Source: Argentina anserina (lineage: Eukaryota; Streptophyta; Magnoliopsida; Rosales; Rosaceae). From it: DNA of 64,000 nucleotides. Of this stretch, positions 1-13,796 are shown piece after piece (position 1 is the first letter of the stretch; each line of letters opens with the position of its first letter). Under the pieces are notes generated by a model. It saw only the letters and a list, made by a program, of their open reading frames with translations. It searched no databases and was not told the DNA's origin. Position numbers and translations under genes: made by a program. Where the stretch lies: assembly GCF_933775445.1 (NCBI RefSeq), contig NC_065877.1:36468694-36532693 (forward strand). The letters are read 5' to 3'.

Positions 1-400
1 AGACATTCCAAACCTGTAATTGTACTCGCTGATTACATTACATTCATTGTGTTTATCTATGGACACAACAGGAAGTAAATCCCCAGCAGGGCAAACTAAC
101 TACTTCTTCCTCATACAACTCTCAATGGTAAGGAAACAATACAAAACACAGAAGACCATCCCTATCCCTGCAAACTGAAAAAAAGGGTCGTATGGCACAA
201 ACAAAATTTTGTCTCACTAGCTTCACTGAACAGGTTCACTTGCTTGTTTGTGAGAATTCTGATTGCAAACTGTGGTTATAAAAGCAAGTCCACGAATGAA
301 TCTCACCCTCTTAAGGACTAAATGTTCTCATAACCTATATTTGTACAAGGGGCCTTACTGAAGATATGGCCACTGAGTAACTGTGTGTTTGTGGGGGATG

Positions 401-3400
401 TCAGTGCCTGTGGGAGTGCCTTCGGCTAACAAAATGGGCATCTGCCTTCTCCTTGTTCCATCTCTGTAAGAGGGTCAGACCAATAGAACTATAGCCTACA
501 GCAGCCATAACACAAAATTCTCTATATGGAGCCAAGGCCAGGGAAGAGAGATAGGAATAGTATCCAGCAAACAGGTATAGTGTATGCATCTTCACTTCTA
601 GGTTTCGGATTGGAGGGAAAGAAACTAGGAAGGAATTGAACTGGGGGTTTGATGTGAAGATACCATGAAGGATCACACCTGTGGTAAGAGCTGAATCCAA
701 GACCCACGGAAAGCTATGTTCTGCCCCAATTCTCTGCAACCACAAAGATACTAGTTCACGTTAGAGACAGTCTTGCATAGCTTAAACATCACAAAAGTGG
801 TCATCACAACAAGGTATGAAATCCTAATGTATTTGCATGTAATCCATATGGCTTGGTCAGGGGTAAAGACACTTATGCATACAGCAGTTCTCAATGCATG
901 TGCATTACTTTAACATATGCAGCATGATTGGAAACTATTTTGTATGCATCTTGATGAATGTTGAAAACTTGGTGCTTCTAGGTAGTCAATCATAGGGACC
1001 ATTTGGTTCAGAACTTTGCCAACATGCTAATAGTATGGTGCACATGGATATAAAATGAAGATGAGAAATGTAACAAAAATATGGTCATCATACCTCCAAC
1101 CAAGTCACAAATGATGGGCCAAACATGAGTGTTGCCGTAAGATGCAATATAAACAACCCATGCCGATGATTGAATATCTCTAATTGAGTTTCACCAAAAC
1201 TTTTTGAAGAGTCTGGGCTATTGGAGCTCGTATCTTCAGAAGGGAAATTCTGCTTTGACAGACCATCACGTTTGAATATAAGTTTGTCAGATCCATCATT
1301 GCCGTCTTTCTTATAATCAAACAATTCATGTTTTCGTGCTTGGCTGCGAAATGAAGCTGTCAAATAACTGTTACAAAGACATAAAACAACTTTTAGGATC
1401 AAGTTTTTTTCAGATAACATAGGAAATGACTAATTAAGTTCGCAATATTATGCATACAGTAAATAGACAGAAAAAATATGTACGACTTGTCCAAGCGCAT
1501 ACCTGCAAAGTGCAGTATGACAGCATAAAGCATGAGAGAACAGGAGAACAAGCAGACCCAACCCTGGATGAACCAAGCATGCCAAAGTAATTGTAGCAAG
1601 TGCTGTAACCATTAGAGGATTAGCTCTTATTACCCTTAGCACCTGTTCAAAAAAGAGTTGTGAAAGTATGCGTCAGCATTCAACCTTTTCCAAGAAGAAT
1701 TCAAGGAAACAAAGAGGGGCAAGTAAAATCCAAAGAGAGTTATAGTCTAATCAAATTTTGAAGTGCACAAATCACCACACACCTATATGAGAGCATTCAA
1801 AGACACACAGTTTCCAATAGCCACACAAGCAACACACCGTTTCATAATAATGCTTGACTTGGTATTTGGTAATGATGACATTTGTATTACAAGATAAAGT
1901 TTACCTTCCATGAACAGAAACCAAAGGACATATTCAGAAACCATTGAGAACTTTTTCCCGAAGATTGAAACCTGCAAACATCAATACCTATCATTTTACT
2001 TGTATAACACAATCTTTTATCCAATTGTGTACAAAGAGCAAGAAAGAAAGCTTACTGACCTTCTTTTTATGAAAGTATGCAGTAGAGCAGCTCCATAAAA
2101 CGCGAACTGGGATATCAAAATCAGAATGGCTACCAAGCCATTAGCAAGGAAATAGCAGACAACTGAGACAATGGTGAAGCCAAAAAATGAAGGAGATGGT
2201 TGAGAAATCCAAAATCCGACAAGTAAAGAAAGACCGATTGGTGCAATAGCAAGGTAGGTAAATGGTATTGGAAATCTCAAATTGGACTCCAAAGCCTTCA
2301 TCATCGAGGGTATGGGTAGGTTACAATCCCATGCACATGCTTGCCGCATCAGTGCAAAAAAGATAACAACAATGGAGAAACCAATAATCTGCAAGAGAAC
2401 AGCCCCACACATGATCAATAGAACTGAATACAAAGCATACTTAAAAAAAACACAAAAAGAATAATGCCTTATAGAGCATAGAGCATGACAAAGAATACAG
2501 GAGCTTCTTTGAGCAACATTCTAACCCAACTGATTCAACCTGCCCATCCAACTAAGGGAAAGTTCCACTCACAATTTAGATTGAATGGGTTAAGTATATG
2601 ACCAACCGCCAAAATAAAATGGTTCTTAAGTGACTATTAAGACTCGAACCAAGCCCTCACCACTAAGTCATTGTCACAATGTTCAGTTCAACAGATATTA
2701 TATTCGTTCAGTATTCACATGATTTTGCATGTTTTGGTAGAACAGATGGAAACTCTCACTAGATTGTAATTGGGAGATGGGACAGGTCACATAAGAGAAC
2801 CGCATTGTTCACTCATCTGTATGAAATATGATAGTTCCCAATCAAATAGCTCCAAATACTATACAGCAATGATTTAGGTCAATCGTTATATGACTTATAT
2901 CTATATCTCAAAGTATATAATATATATAGCCGTTTCTGGGTACAAGTGTAGTTGCAATCAGGATTTGGCAGGATAACATGAAGGCAACTAAATATAAACA
3001 ACATAGACCATTTCGGTCAAATGTCTATAACTTTCTACTCCCTCCAACACCTCACAGTATCATTTAAAAGCATAAAGAACAAAAGAAACTAAAGAATCAC
3101 AACTGATATCCTAAAAATATCTTCTAGAGTACTGTTGAAAGTCATTACCTGTGAAGTATAAACAAGCAAAAACCTACTGGCAATTGCAGTTACAGAAACT
3201 GTCATCGCACTCTTATATGAACAATGTGGATCTACCTGAAGAAAAGCAGTGTATGAAAATGTTAATACCTTTACCAATCAATAATAGGAACAAATCATCA
3301 AAATTTGCTATTCTTGCTTCAATAGAACTATCCGTCTTGCATGAGTTGCATCAATCATATGAAACATTAAATGAAATTCTAGTAAGTATAGGTGAAATCG

Positions 3401-6400
3401 TACCACCAACATAACAGAGGTTTTCTCAGAACTTCTGGGTGAACTCCAAAGCAATGGTGATGAATCAACAACAATTGTGCCACTATACATATCTGTGAAT
3501 ACATGGAGACCTGACGTTTCATCCCAAGCAAATGCAACGGGTGGGAAACAGCGAAGTTTGCAGAGCTCTGTAAAACAAAGAGAGAAATAGCTTAGTCATA
3601 CAAGAGAAACAATTTATGTCAACATTTATAAATTTATGTGTGTGTGTGTATTTCAAAGGAGTATATGACCCAAAAATATAGAACATAGAAGTGATGCTAG
3701 TTATCAAACTTCTAAGCTCAGCTCTTACTGCTAATATCGCTATCTGCAGCCTGTTCATCTGGAAGTCCAGAATTCTTTATTCCACAACCTGCTGTCTTCA
3801 AAGAGAATTTTACAGGCAGAAGGCCTAAGCTACTTGTGAATGATAGATTCAAAGCAAGGGGATGATCTTCCTTCCAAGATAGATCCTGCATAGTAACCCA
3901 AGTCATGACCAGTTAAATAAATAACCAAACAAGTTACAGCTACACTTACAATTTACAAATTCCAGGATCACCCAGTGTCATCAAAATATTAACCTTGTTA
4001 GAAAATCCAGACAGCGGAGGTGACCAAGAAGAGATCTCTCTCTCCCCTTCCTTGGGATTAAAAAACTGACCAACTGCCATGGAAACTGCTGGTGGAGGTC
4101 TGCCTGAAATACTCTGATCACCAAGTTTGCCAACCGTCATGTACAAAACTCAATACAGTTAAAATATCATATTTAAGAATATAAAGGACAAAAGGTTCAG
4201 TAACTGAGGATGACAGACACATGCAGCTTTTACTACGAAAATAACAATATGACATTGTTGAGAGTTTACAATTTCCCTTCCCTATATTAGACACCAGAAG
4301 AACTTCATAGTGTAATCATGTTTGATAATGCAAATTTTAAAGAAAATCAAGAACTATATAACCATACATACAATCTGTGACGGTATACTGAATTCTAACT
4401 GCATGTACTCTTCCAGATGTATGATTACAACACACTGGCCAAAACATATTTTACTGTGTCGAGAAAGACAATGAGATCAAATAAAGTTTTCAAACAAATA
4501 CGAACTCTTCAGAAAATCTGAACAGAGTTGTAAAAGAAAAAGAACAGGAAGAAAAAACAGAAGGAAAAAAGAAGCATACAGTAAGTAGTCTAGCAGATAA
4601 CACAAGGAACAACAATACAAAAGCCAATCACTCTTTTGAAGCATAAAATTCAGGGAAAACAATACCGGACGTGGTGCAACTGAGATGGTCAGGAATCTGA
4701 AACCGAGCATATCCTCCGGTCCTAAAAGGAGAATAGCTGAAGGGGGAGCTTGTTCTGTTTGGCTCCCAGGTTCAATCTAATAAGTAAAGCATATCCAAAT
4801 ATCAAATCATGCAGATGAAATCAGCACAAAAACGTACCAGAGAAGCCAGTATGACTAGCAAGTAGCAACCCATGAAAACGAAGCAACATTCAGTACCTGT
4901 CTTGGTGCTGGTCCTGATGGAATGAGCACCATCCTCGATGTCACCTCATGGATCCTTTTACATACTGGCAAGTCTGAAGTTGAGTTTCCTTTTTCAGGCC
5001 ATAGATGAAGTCTAACCCCAGAACATGGAGCAAGGTTGGTCACAAACATGAAGTGACTTCTTCCATTGGATCCCTGCACAAATAGATTAAAGTATGAGCG
5101 CTATACAAAATGCAAAGAACAACGAAAATAAACAAGAGCTATCCATGAAACAAACAACTGAACATGAAAAAAGAACGAATCAAGGTATATACTGAAAATC
5201 AAACTTCAAAAGCATTGCGAGGGCAATAGATCAAATTTAACCCCTTTAATTCACAACAAAATAACTGTACAGATCACTTTTATTTCAAACAAAGGAATGC
5301 ATGCGCAATATAGAAAATGAATTATACAACCCATAGAACCATGAACAAATTAAAGAATCCTGAATGAAAGTAACTCCAGAACAGTTCCCATATCACTATC
5401 AAGATGGTCAATGAAAAGTTTGCTGATGCTAACCAGTTTTCGAAGGTCCAACCACCGCCGCCGACCATCCATGGCTAAAACAGTGACGGTGGTTGTCTGA
5501 ATATATAAGTCCCTCTCAAGGCCATCATCATTCCAATGAACATTGCTAGGACATGCAGCAGAGATAAACAGTGAATCTGCGATTATACAGTGTAAAATGA
5601 ATACATTAACAATGTAAAGAAACTTCTGCATCCTTTTTAGCACTAATGATACAGGATCTATAAATACACCAATGGTCTTAGCAAACCATGAAGAATAATG
5701 TGGAAAAATGCCATCATATATTACCAGTTCTGTCTTTCACGTCTCTAGTTGGAGCATGTATTGGCAATTGAGACAATCGTGATTGCGTCTTCCAATTGAA
5801 ACTCTGTGGTATTGCACTACGGAGCATTTTTGAGAATATTGCAAGTCTTATTCGTTTGTCAGAGAAAGGCTGGCCTGTTCTGGAGTCTGCCAAGCTAAGG
5901 AGAGTGTGTGATGCCTGGACAATAGCATATGTCATTATATCCCTACCTCATTTAATTGAATCTGACTTCCAAACATGACTTTCACTTACTTGGACAACTA
6001 GTTGATTGCACCATAAGATAACTTGATGCTCCATAGATAACCAAACATTTTTCATGCCGGTACTACTGATCATGAAACCATGGGTAGGCGGCACAATGCC
6101 ATCAAGGGATTCATACTTGGTCCTTGCCTAAAACAAAACCAAGAGTAAAACAGCCAGAAATTAAGGGTAAATAGCCTGAACAGTTATTCACATACTTAGA
6201 TTTTTGTAATCATATGATGCAAAATCAATAAATAAATAAATAAGTGCTGCATACACCCATAAGAACACTAATACAGTTACATACAACTTGAGTAAATTAT
6301 GATATGCAACATCAGTTCAACTCTTTAATAATAGTATGCCAGGCATGTGTCAACATAGGTACCTGGTAATCATTATAACCACCAGAGATGGATATAACCA

Positions 6401-7822
6401 CAACATTTGAGAGAGGAGGATCAGACAAGTAATGTCCTGCTGCAGTTGTTTGGACCTCATATCCCTTTCGCCATTCTCGATTAACATATCTATAGTAGTG
6501 AGCATAGGAAGGCTGTAGCGCTATAGGAGGGTATCTGAATGAAAGAGTCAAAAATTTAATTAACCTATGCCAACACTTTGAGAAAGCAAGACATTATCTG
6601 AACCACAATACTCACTGGTGTGGACTCGAAAGTGTAAGAATTGTTTCAACTGCTGACTTTCTCAAATGAGGGTTGACCACTGCAGCTCTTGCAACAAAAC
6701 CACCCATAGAGTGGCCAACCAATATAACACTTTTTGGCAAAGTCACAGAGGTTGCGGCTCCTTCCCTTTCTCTAGCCTTGAAAGATTCCTCGTATTGATC
6801 CAAAATCTGCACGTGTGGTTATAGCCCATGTAGGTTAAACGTAATGAGAATTAGAAACTTTTGGAAGCAAAACTTTCTTCTACCAACTAAATAAACAACA
6901 AGCCGCTGCTAGCAACAAAGATGGTGCGTCCCCAAAAAGGAAGAATTGACAGGGTGAATATCCAACATAGAAAAATGCACGTCATATTTTGACAAAACTC
7001 CAATAAAGAAAAGCTCATGTACACACCTAGGTGCTGTGCTGTGGTTTACAACTCTTTCTCGTGATGCAATTTCAAATTGAAAATATTATGAAATCAAGGA
7101 TCAAGCATCGCGAGATTCAAATCTCCACATGCATTCTAAATAAAGTAGTTCCTCTATGAGAGAGGGAGAGATTACCCTGTGAATGCAGCGGACAACATAA
7201 CTTGCTTGTTGCTCTAGTACACCACTATCCAAAGCAGAATGTTCACCTTCAAGATCCACAGCAAACCAATCCAACCTCGAATCGTACTGATTCGGCAACT
7301 CATATCCACCTACATCCATATCCTCCTCCCCTCCCTCTTCAGGAGTCAACCAAGCTTCTTGATAAAACGTCCGGTCAAGCGGACCTGCCTGATACGCCCT
7401 ATCAGATTCCGCCCCCAATGACCTCACCTGTACATCACAAATTCCACAAACCTAAAGCTCCCATCGTACTAAACACACACAGCAGAATCCACTGGAATCT
7501 GAAGACCTACCTGCTTATAGCTCCCGCCGTTCCCCGGAATAAACAGCACCGGAACGCCGCTGAGCTTCCGAAGATGCTGCTTGTAGTCAATCGACTTCCA
7601 GCCTTCGTGGTACAGATACAAGCCGTACTTCGCCGCCGGCGCTGCTGCAGCATCGGAGCTACTCAACTGTATCGGAATATACGTCGGATACATGTACGTC
7701 ATGTTACAGCCGTTGGAGACCGGCTTCAGCAAGCCATAGATTCCGGCGAGGACTACGCCGAGGACGAGAACAACGAGCATAGCTATTCTGGACCTGGCTC
7801 TGAGCCCTAGCACCTCCTCCAT
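401..7822 (-). CDS. GPI inositol-deacylase (PGAP1-like), multi-exon
   Basis: Homologue of PGAP1, an ER-membrane alpha/beta hydrolase that removes the acyl chain from inositol of GPI anchors after attachment to proteins. Exon 1 (7511-7822) starts MEEVLGLRARSR, followed by a hydrophobic segment (about residues 14-34) that fits the N-terminal membrane anchor, then VLFIPGNGGSYKQ. Exon 2 (7176-7427) joins in frame and carries the conserved DWFAVDLEGEHSAL region. The exon ending at 6806 has the nucleophile motif VGHSMGG and the LSSPHQ block. Further coding blocks lie near 6361-6536, 5990-6128, 5725-5920, 4895-5075, 3727-3886, 2060-2390, 1502-1642 and 1092-1361. The last exon (401-733) ends in ARHSHRH-type basic sequence. 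The C-terminal third is rich in hydrophobic helices, as in the family. A GT donor near 8003 suggests a 5' UTR intron. Not every small exon was delimited, so the internal structure is approximate. From memory, the Arabidopsis homologue is At3g27325, next to the homologue of the adjacent CXE gene. Confidence 0.92.
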
Positions 7823-8159
7823 CGTGACCGCCGCTCAAATCCTCCACATTCAAAATCGAGCTTCACGAGAATTCGGAATTTGGAAACAGTAATTGAGCTA
7901 GTAGAGCAGCATTAGATTCTAGTGAGATCCGTTACGGAAGTAAATGAAATGAGAGATAGAGAGTGAGACTATGAGCCTACGAGAGTAAAGAAGAAGGAAA
8001 TGCTTACGGAGGAGATGAGGCGGTAGATCTGAGACGAAGCAGTGGGCGATGAAAACGACGTCGTGCAGTGAAATCGGAGACCGAGGACGGTGAGCTTTGG
8101 GGAGTTTGAATCAGAGAGTAGCAGAGTTGGCTATTACTCTCAGCAGTGCATCGGACTAG

Positions 8160-9045
8160 TCCAAAATTGGAAACGAAGTTATATACTGGGTGGATCGGTT
8201 TGGCGGGTCGGGTCGGGTTTGGGTTAACTTAGGGGGTGTGATAGATTCGATGAGCCGCAGAAACTGGAGTTGGTGTGAATTTTGAATAAATGATTTTAGT
8301 TTTTTTTTTCAAAAGTGGAAAATAGGTGAAAGCATGAAGTGATGATTATTGCAACTAAGATTTTTCTTTATTTTGATGGCTATTTATTGCTTACTAAATT
8401 GTAATCAGGAAGAATAAATACTTTCAAATATGATATTGGTTGATGTTAAATTTCTGAAAAGGAAAAAAAAAATAAACTCTTTGTGAAGTCTTCGGTTCTT
8501 GTAAATTAAGATTAAAGATTTAAGAATGGACATTTTCGAAAATGACATTTCTTGAGATATAGTTAAACCAACATTTTCATCCTTAAACATCATGAGAAGA
8601 ACTTATCACTAATACAAGCACTTCATTGAGTTGGGATAATTCTTCAAAAAAAAGAGAGGGAGAAACAGATGAGTGCAATAAAATTAATTGGACTCTATTT
8701 ATAAGAAATTTCATAATTCACAGGAAAAAATGGCACAACAATGTCCGAACTCGGCATGGCTCCTCACCAGAAAATGAGGTACATCTCACAGGCTCATCTA
8801 AATCCTACTCTCAGGCAACTCGTCTATCTTACAAAACACAGAGCATCACAAGGTCACATGGTATACCTTTGTTAATTGAAACACATCCCGACGGCTACCG
8901 AGGCGGAGGCGGAGGCCACCTGAGTGATTTAGCAGTATAAGTACCAGGTAAAGCCAGCAGGCTGCTATACTCTTTGCTTATCTTCTAACAGAATACACAG
9001 GCAGATGATTATGTTCTGGAGAAATATCGTGGTTTTGTCTCCTAA
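8160..9045. other. Intergenic region between PGAP1-like and CXE11-like genes
   Basis: This AT-rich stretch separates the 5' end of the PGAP1-like gene from the 3' end of the carboxylesterase gene. It should hold the PGAP1-like promoter and, towards 9045, the 3' UTR of the carboxylesterase. I see no supported coding sequence; the reading frame near 8626-8940 has no recognisable motif and unplantlike composition. Confidence 0.5.
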
Positions 9046-12003
9046 TTAATATGAGAACTCATGACCTCGCAGTGAGATGTATTTCTTTACCCAGATGGCA
9101 ATATCCTCTGCACAGGCTTGTGCCTGAGGTGTCTTGAGAAGCATATCTAGGGTTGCAAATTCATGAACTGCATCTTTATACTCCATTACAGGTGCATCAA
9201 CATTTACCTTCCGAAGCTCCTCTGAGTAAGCAATGGCACGGTCTCTCATCCAATCATGTTCTGCCACCACTGTAAGGGTTGGAGGCATGAGCTTTAAAGG
9301 CGGTTGCCTGTCTGGAATGAGAGGATTGGCAGCTGGATGATCCAAGCTAAACTCTTCCTCGGGTAAGAATAATTTCCATGCTAGCATACACATTGCCTTG
9401 TCATAGAAATACGAATTTGCCAATTTTATTTCAGAATGCGTGGGAACACTGCCAACAAAGAACGGATACATAAGGACCTGTGCAACCACCTTTACAGGCT
9501 CCAGAAGCTTGCCCGCCTCTACAGCTTTCCGAGCTACATAGTCCGCAATGTTTGCACCACAGCTCACCCCAAGCAGAACACATCTGTTTGTTAAATCAGA
9601 ACTAAGTTAGCAATTTGGCAATCTGGCTTTCACCTGAAGTAGATTAAAACGTGGAAAAGAAAACAAAATGGAAGAAATTACAGAACAGGGAAATGCAGAG
9701 AACTAATATGTAGATGGTGCTGCTGCTACACATGGTACTCCAAACTAATCAACACTATGAAGAGAACTAAAATGTATATATACTGATGCTAGTTTACATG
9801 ATACTCTTTAAACTGATCAACAGACCTTCAAATTTTAAGATAGGTGCAAGAGAAACGGGCAAACAATGAAAACCAAAACAAATAAAGCCATTATGATAAT
9901 AGTTCAATACACTAGAACCCCCTATACCAATACTTAGAGATGTGACAACAAGTCAGTATCATATGTTTCTCTTTAAATTAGTTCAATTTAAACCTTTCCT
10001 AAATGTTTAATTAGTCATTTGGACCAATATGCTAATACCAATTTCAAAAAAGCCACTTGTTAAATGATTATTAGTGAATCAGATTCAAGAAAGCAAGGAT
10101 TATCTTAGATTCTTACATCAACACATGCAAATCCCACTTCAGCTTTTACTTCTTACTTACACTACTAACTCTTATCATCAAGAACTTGAAAAATTTACAA
10201 AAAACTGCGGAGGAAAACAAATACTTCTCTGTTAATCTACATAAATCCAACAGGTACTCTAATTTAATAGATCCATGAATCAGACAGGGGTAAAAGCAGA
10301 AACACTTCAGAAGAACTAACTAGCAAATAGTCCATATTATATACAGATAGGATCTACTGTGTCCAATTCTTTTACAAGAGACATAATTTCATTACCAAGA
10401 GAAACAGGAAAATACATCAGCCAAAAAGGAACTCAGAAAAAACAATAATATAAGCAAACTCCATAGGCCATCAAAAATCTAACAGCAACCTTTTCAAAAC
10501 AGAAAAAAGAAAAATCTAACAGCGTCTATTTTTTTTCTCTCAAACTTTATATATTGAGTTTAATTTATATATAGAGTTGGAGCTACAGAAAAGGATAATT
10601 AATCTAATTTTCCCTCTAAATCCTGAGAAACCTTCTTAAGCCTTCAACTGGCAGAACCAATGCAACCCTTAAATTGACAAACAATAGGTCTCAGTTGACA
10701 TCAATCCAAGTCCAGATGAGGTGGAAATGAGCTCAGAAGATAAGGCATTTCCACCACTTGCGAAACTGGACCAGGATCTGACTTGCAGTACACCCCTGAT
10801 ACTCTACGATAGCAATTTTGCAAAATGAAAAAGAATAAACTCAACTCAGATACCAGCCGCATATGAAAAAAAATCAGCTCATGGATCTAATAACCCTAAG
10901 AGACATTGACCACAAGCAATGTGGTTAACTCATGCTGATAAACTCTAAATCGTCGAGCACAAGCAATTGCAAACCACATTATAGCAACATCAGCAAAACT
11001 GAACAACTAAGAATCTATAACTAACTCCTACATGCCTGTTTTCTTCTTAACACATTAGACAGTTCAAGAAATCACTAATGGAAATAAACGAAATCTAAAT
11101 CTTAGCTTCAACAACATTACTACAAGTAATGAGAAGTTAATACCTTGATGGATCTCCATGGGCAGCCAACCACGGCTCAACCATTGATGCTCCAAAATTA
11201 TCCACAATGTGGCGATTATCCGACTTCTTCAACTCGGAGGCGCCCCCGCCCATGGACAAGTTAGCCAAATTGGCTTGCTTCCCAAGCCAATTCAACACCT
11301 TCAACCCGTCTTCAAATGCCGCCGGGTACCTATTCTCCGGCGCAAGCCTATACCCCACAGCCAACACGATGACGTCACACAATTTCGCAATCCGGCGACA
11401 GAAACAGTCGTTGGCCACCGAGTCATTGCTCCCACTGACCCAACCACCGCCGTGAAACTGCAATATCACCGGCAATTTCCGGCTCTTCTTAGCCGAATTG
11501 GCCGGGGAGTATCCTCTGTACACTCCGGCCCCGACTCCTCCTCCGGCCATCAAATTCAACCCCTCGGCGTCATTGCTAAACCCGTAGCTGTTCCTCCTCG
11601 GCTCCGCCCTCAACGTATTCGCCACCGCGGCATTGCCGTAGCTGTTCCGGCGGGAAGGATGGAACGGCGAGCCGTTGGGGCTGGGGCGGACGGAATCCGA
11701 CTGCGACGGAGAATTGAGATCCGGCCGCTTGGCCCTAGCTTTACCGGACGGCTCCGGCGGACAGCGAGCGGACTCCGGGAGGAAGATTCGGATAGAGAGA
11801 GAAGTGAATGAATCGATGTGGATGTCCTTGGTGGCGACGCCGTCGTCGAAGAGGGGATTGGCGGCAGCGATGGTTTCTTCGGGGCGGGAGGTGACGCCGA
11901 AGGGGTCGAAGTCGTCGGGTCGGGTTTGGATCCGGTTCTGGAGACGGTGCTTCAAGAGGAACTTGAAGAAGACGCTGTAGAGCTTGACAGCGACGCTCGG
12001 CAT
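9046..12003 (-). CDS. Carboxylesterase, CXE11-like (alpha/beta hydrolase-3)
   Basis: Two exons, 11144-12003 and 9046-9583, give 1398 nt and 465 residues; the junction splits the Arg codon of GDPSRC. The protein is a plant carboxylesterase of the HSL/GID1-related alpha/beta hydrolase family, predicted to hydrolyse short acyl esters of small metabolites. The oxyanion-hole motif HGGGW lies in exon 1 and the nucleophile elbow GVSCG at the start of exon 2. The acid residue is probably Asp in AEHDWMRDRA and the base His in DAVHEF. Family members CXE11/CXE16 are longer than typical CXEs because of a low-complexity insertion; here a Ser/Pro/Arg/Asn-rich block lies at about residues 75-160. There is no clear signal peptide. 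Exon 1 is GC-rich, which creates long spurious antisense frames. The single intron is about 1.56 kb. Its gene order next to the PGAP1-like gene matches Arabidopsis At3g27320-27325 (from memory). The natural substrate is unknown. Confidence 0.93.
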
Positions 12004-12401
12004 TTTCCGCTCTCTACAGATTTGCAGAGACGAAAATGAGGAGGAAGCGTCGTCGTTTAGGGGGTTGTTGTTGTTGTTTATCAGTGTGTGGATTTGGGAT
12101 TTGATCGGATTTCCTAGGGTTTTGGTTCTGAGATTGCTTGAATCTAAAAATGCCTTCTAATGGCGTCAGAGAGAGAAAGAGAGGGAGAAAGGAGATGGGC
12201 AGAAACAGAGACAGAGGAATAGCTTCATTGCTGGTCCGTGGTGTTTTTTTTTAAAAAAAAAAATTCATTTTTTCATTTTTCTCCTTTCGAATTTCTTTTT
12301 TTTTTCTCAAAAATAATTTGATATATCGGATCGTACTCTTTTATAAGTCATCGATTCCAAATGTTTGACGGTATTTGTAGAGGGGTTGACTCTCCCAATG
12401 C

Positions 12402-12534
12402 CGCTGCTGATCACCTGGTCAGCTGTTGAGCACCAGGTGGCGCTCAACAACCGTCCGATCTGACTGTTTGACCACTGTTTAACCAGATCGAAAGGTTGTT
12501 GAGCGCTCAACAGCTGACCAGGTGATCAACACTC
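12402..12534. mobile_element. Mutator-like MITE, 133 bp
   Basis: The arms are imperfect inverted repeats of about 50 bp: GATCACCTGGTCAGCTGTTG near 12409 is repeated in reverse complement near 12508-12528. The core can fold into a hairpin and contains the palindrome GTTGAGCGCTCAAC. The element is flanked by a perfect 10-bp direct repeat, CTCCCAATGC, at 12392-12401 and 12535-12544. A 9-10 bp target-site duplication is typical of Mutator-like elements. It encodes no protein. Confidence 0.8.
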
Positions 12535-12744
12535 CTCCCAATGCATGGTGCTGCACCCACAAAGTTTCAAACTCGAGACATTGCTTAAGCTACAATATCT
12601 CGTTACCACTACTGTATGCATCCGCTTGTTTTCGAATTTAATCTTTTGACAATGTGTATCTACTACTTTTCTAAATAAATAAAAATTATATCTACAACGT
12701 ATCTATTATGTAGCCTTGTCTTTCCCTTGTATCGTGTTTTCTTG

Positions 12745-12840
12745 AGGAAATGTACCGTAGTCTAGTTGGTAAGATTTCAGATCCGGAGTTTTATTATTCA
12801 AGATTACATGTGGTATGCCGAAATCGGTTTAGGAATGACT
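12745..12840 (+). repeat. Possible SINE or tRNA-derived relic
   Basis: TAGTCTAGTTGG at 12758-12769 fits the RNA polymerase III box A consensus. A weaker box B match, TATTCAAGATT, lies at 12794-12804 at a plausible spacing. There is no foldable tRNA and I cannot see a defined 3' tail, so this is a tentative call. Confidence 0.3.
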
Positions 12841-13379
12841 TCACAGTTCCCGGCCCTTGTAAGTAAACTAGCTAATTATGGATCCGTGTAGGTCATATGA
12901 TATTTGAAGAAATTAATCCCCAATTTCATTCTGGTGCGGGGAGTGAGTATTGATTCTTGATCATAAAACATCAATTTTTTAAACTGAAAAAGTATCCTCA
13001 TGGTTTATAGATAATTCACAAATACTTACATGGAGATACATAATTTTGATTTCGAGTTCCTACACGTTAGTAAGCACATAAACGGGATTATTTTTAAGAT
13101 TAGAACAAGGAATTCAAATAACAAGTAAACACAATAATAAGAACGACTTACGTACCCTCTTTCGAATTCTCATTCATTCTCTCTCATATTCTTTCTCAAT
13201 CCCACTTTGGTTTAGTAAACTTGCTCATTATCTATGTTGGTATGGTCACGTACCCAACAAATGAAGCAACTTTTTTGTTAAGCTATGAACTGAAGTAAAG
13301 TGAAAATAGGATGGTGTTACAATAACTTTGTTGCTATTTGTACATTACTATAAATCAGATCTTCTTTGCAGACTACACC

Positions 13380-13796
13380 TTCGACAGCGTTGGAGTATAT
13401 TTTGATGATGTTGACGATCGAAAAGGGGAGTAATGTTAAGAGGTGTTGAAAGTTGAAACATGAGCACTTGTATGAGAGCTTGAGGAACTAGCATCCATGG
13501 ACTGAGAGGAATCTGTCCAACCATACTCCGGTCTGGACAAAGTCTTCCATTGTTTGAACTCAAAAATTTGCTATGGCGGTGGAAGTGTGGAACCATTAGC
13601 AGAAAGTGGTTGGATCTGGACAAAGTATTGTCCCATCAATGTAACCAAAGAGGTAAAGGCCTTGGAGGAATGACTCAAATTTGAACAACCAGGCTGAGTA
13701 GTTGTTTTCGTCAACGAAGATATTGAGGAGGGAAACACAGGAAGATGAACAAGCTACATGAGCTTTGAGACTGGAGTTGTTGTAAGTTGTAACCAT
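13380..13796 (-). pseudogene. Copia-type retrotransposon gag relic
   Basis: The frame at 13596-13796 contains DENNYSAWLFKFESFLQGLY followed by LFGYIDGTILCP. This resembles the N-terminal gag domain of plant Ty1/copia elements (pattern L-D-E-N-N-Y-x-x-W-x-x-Q, then G-Y-x-D-G-x-x-x-x-P). The frame then hits a stop, and similar sequence continues in another frame towards 13380. No reverse transcriptase, integrase or LTR pair is visible nearby. It is a short dead fragment. Confidence 0.5.

Noticed and set aside
2640..2700. GGTTCGAGTC on the minus strand resembling a tRNA box B
   Set aside because: It lies in a PGAP1-like intron, the putative box A is too close, and no cloverleaf can be drawn.
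11207..12039. Plus-strand frames opposite carboxylesterase exon 1
   Set aside because: Antisense to a clear CXE exon with catalytic motifs; the frames exist only because of high GC content.
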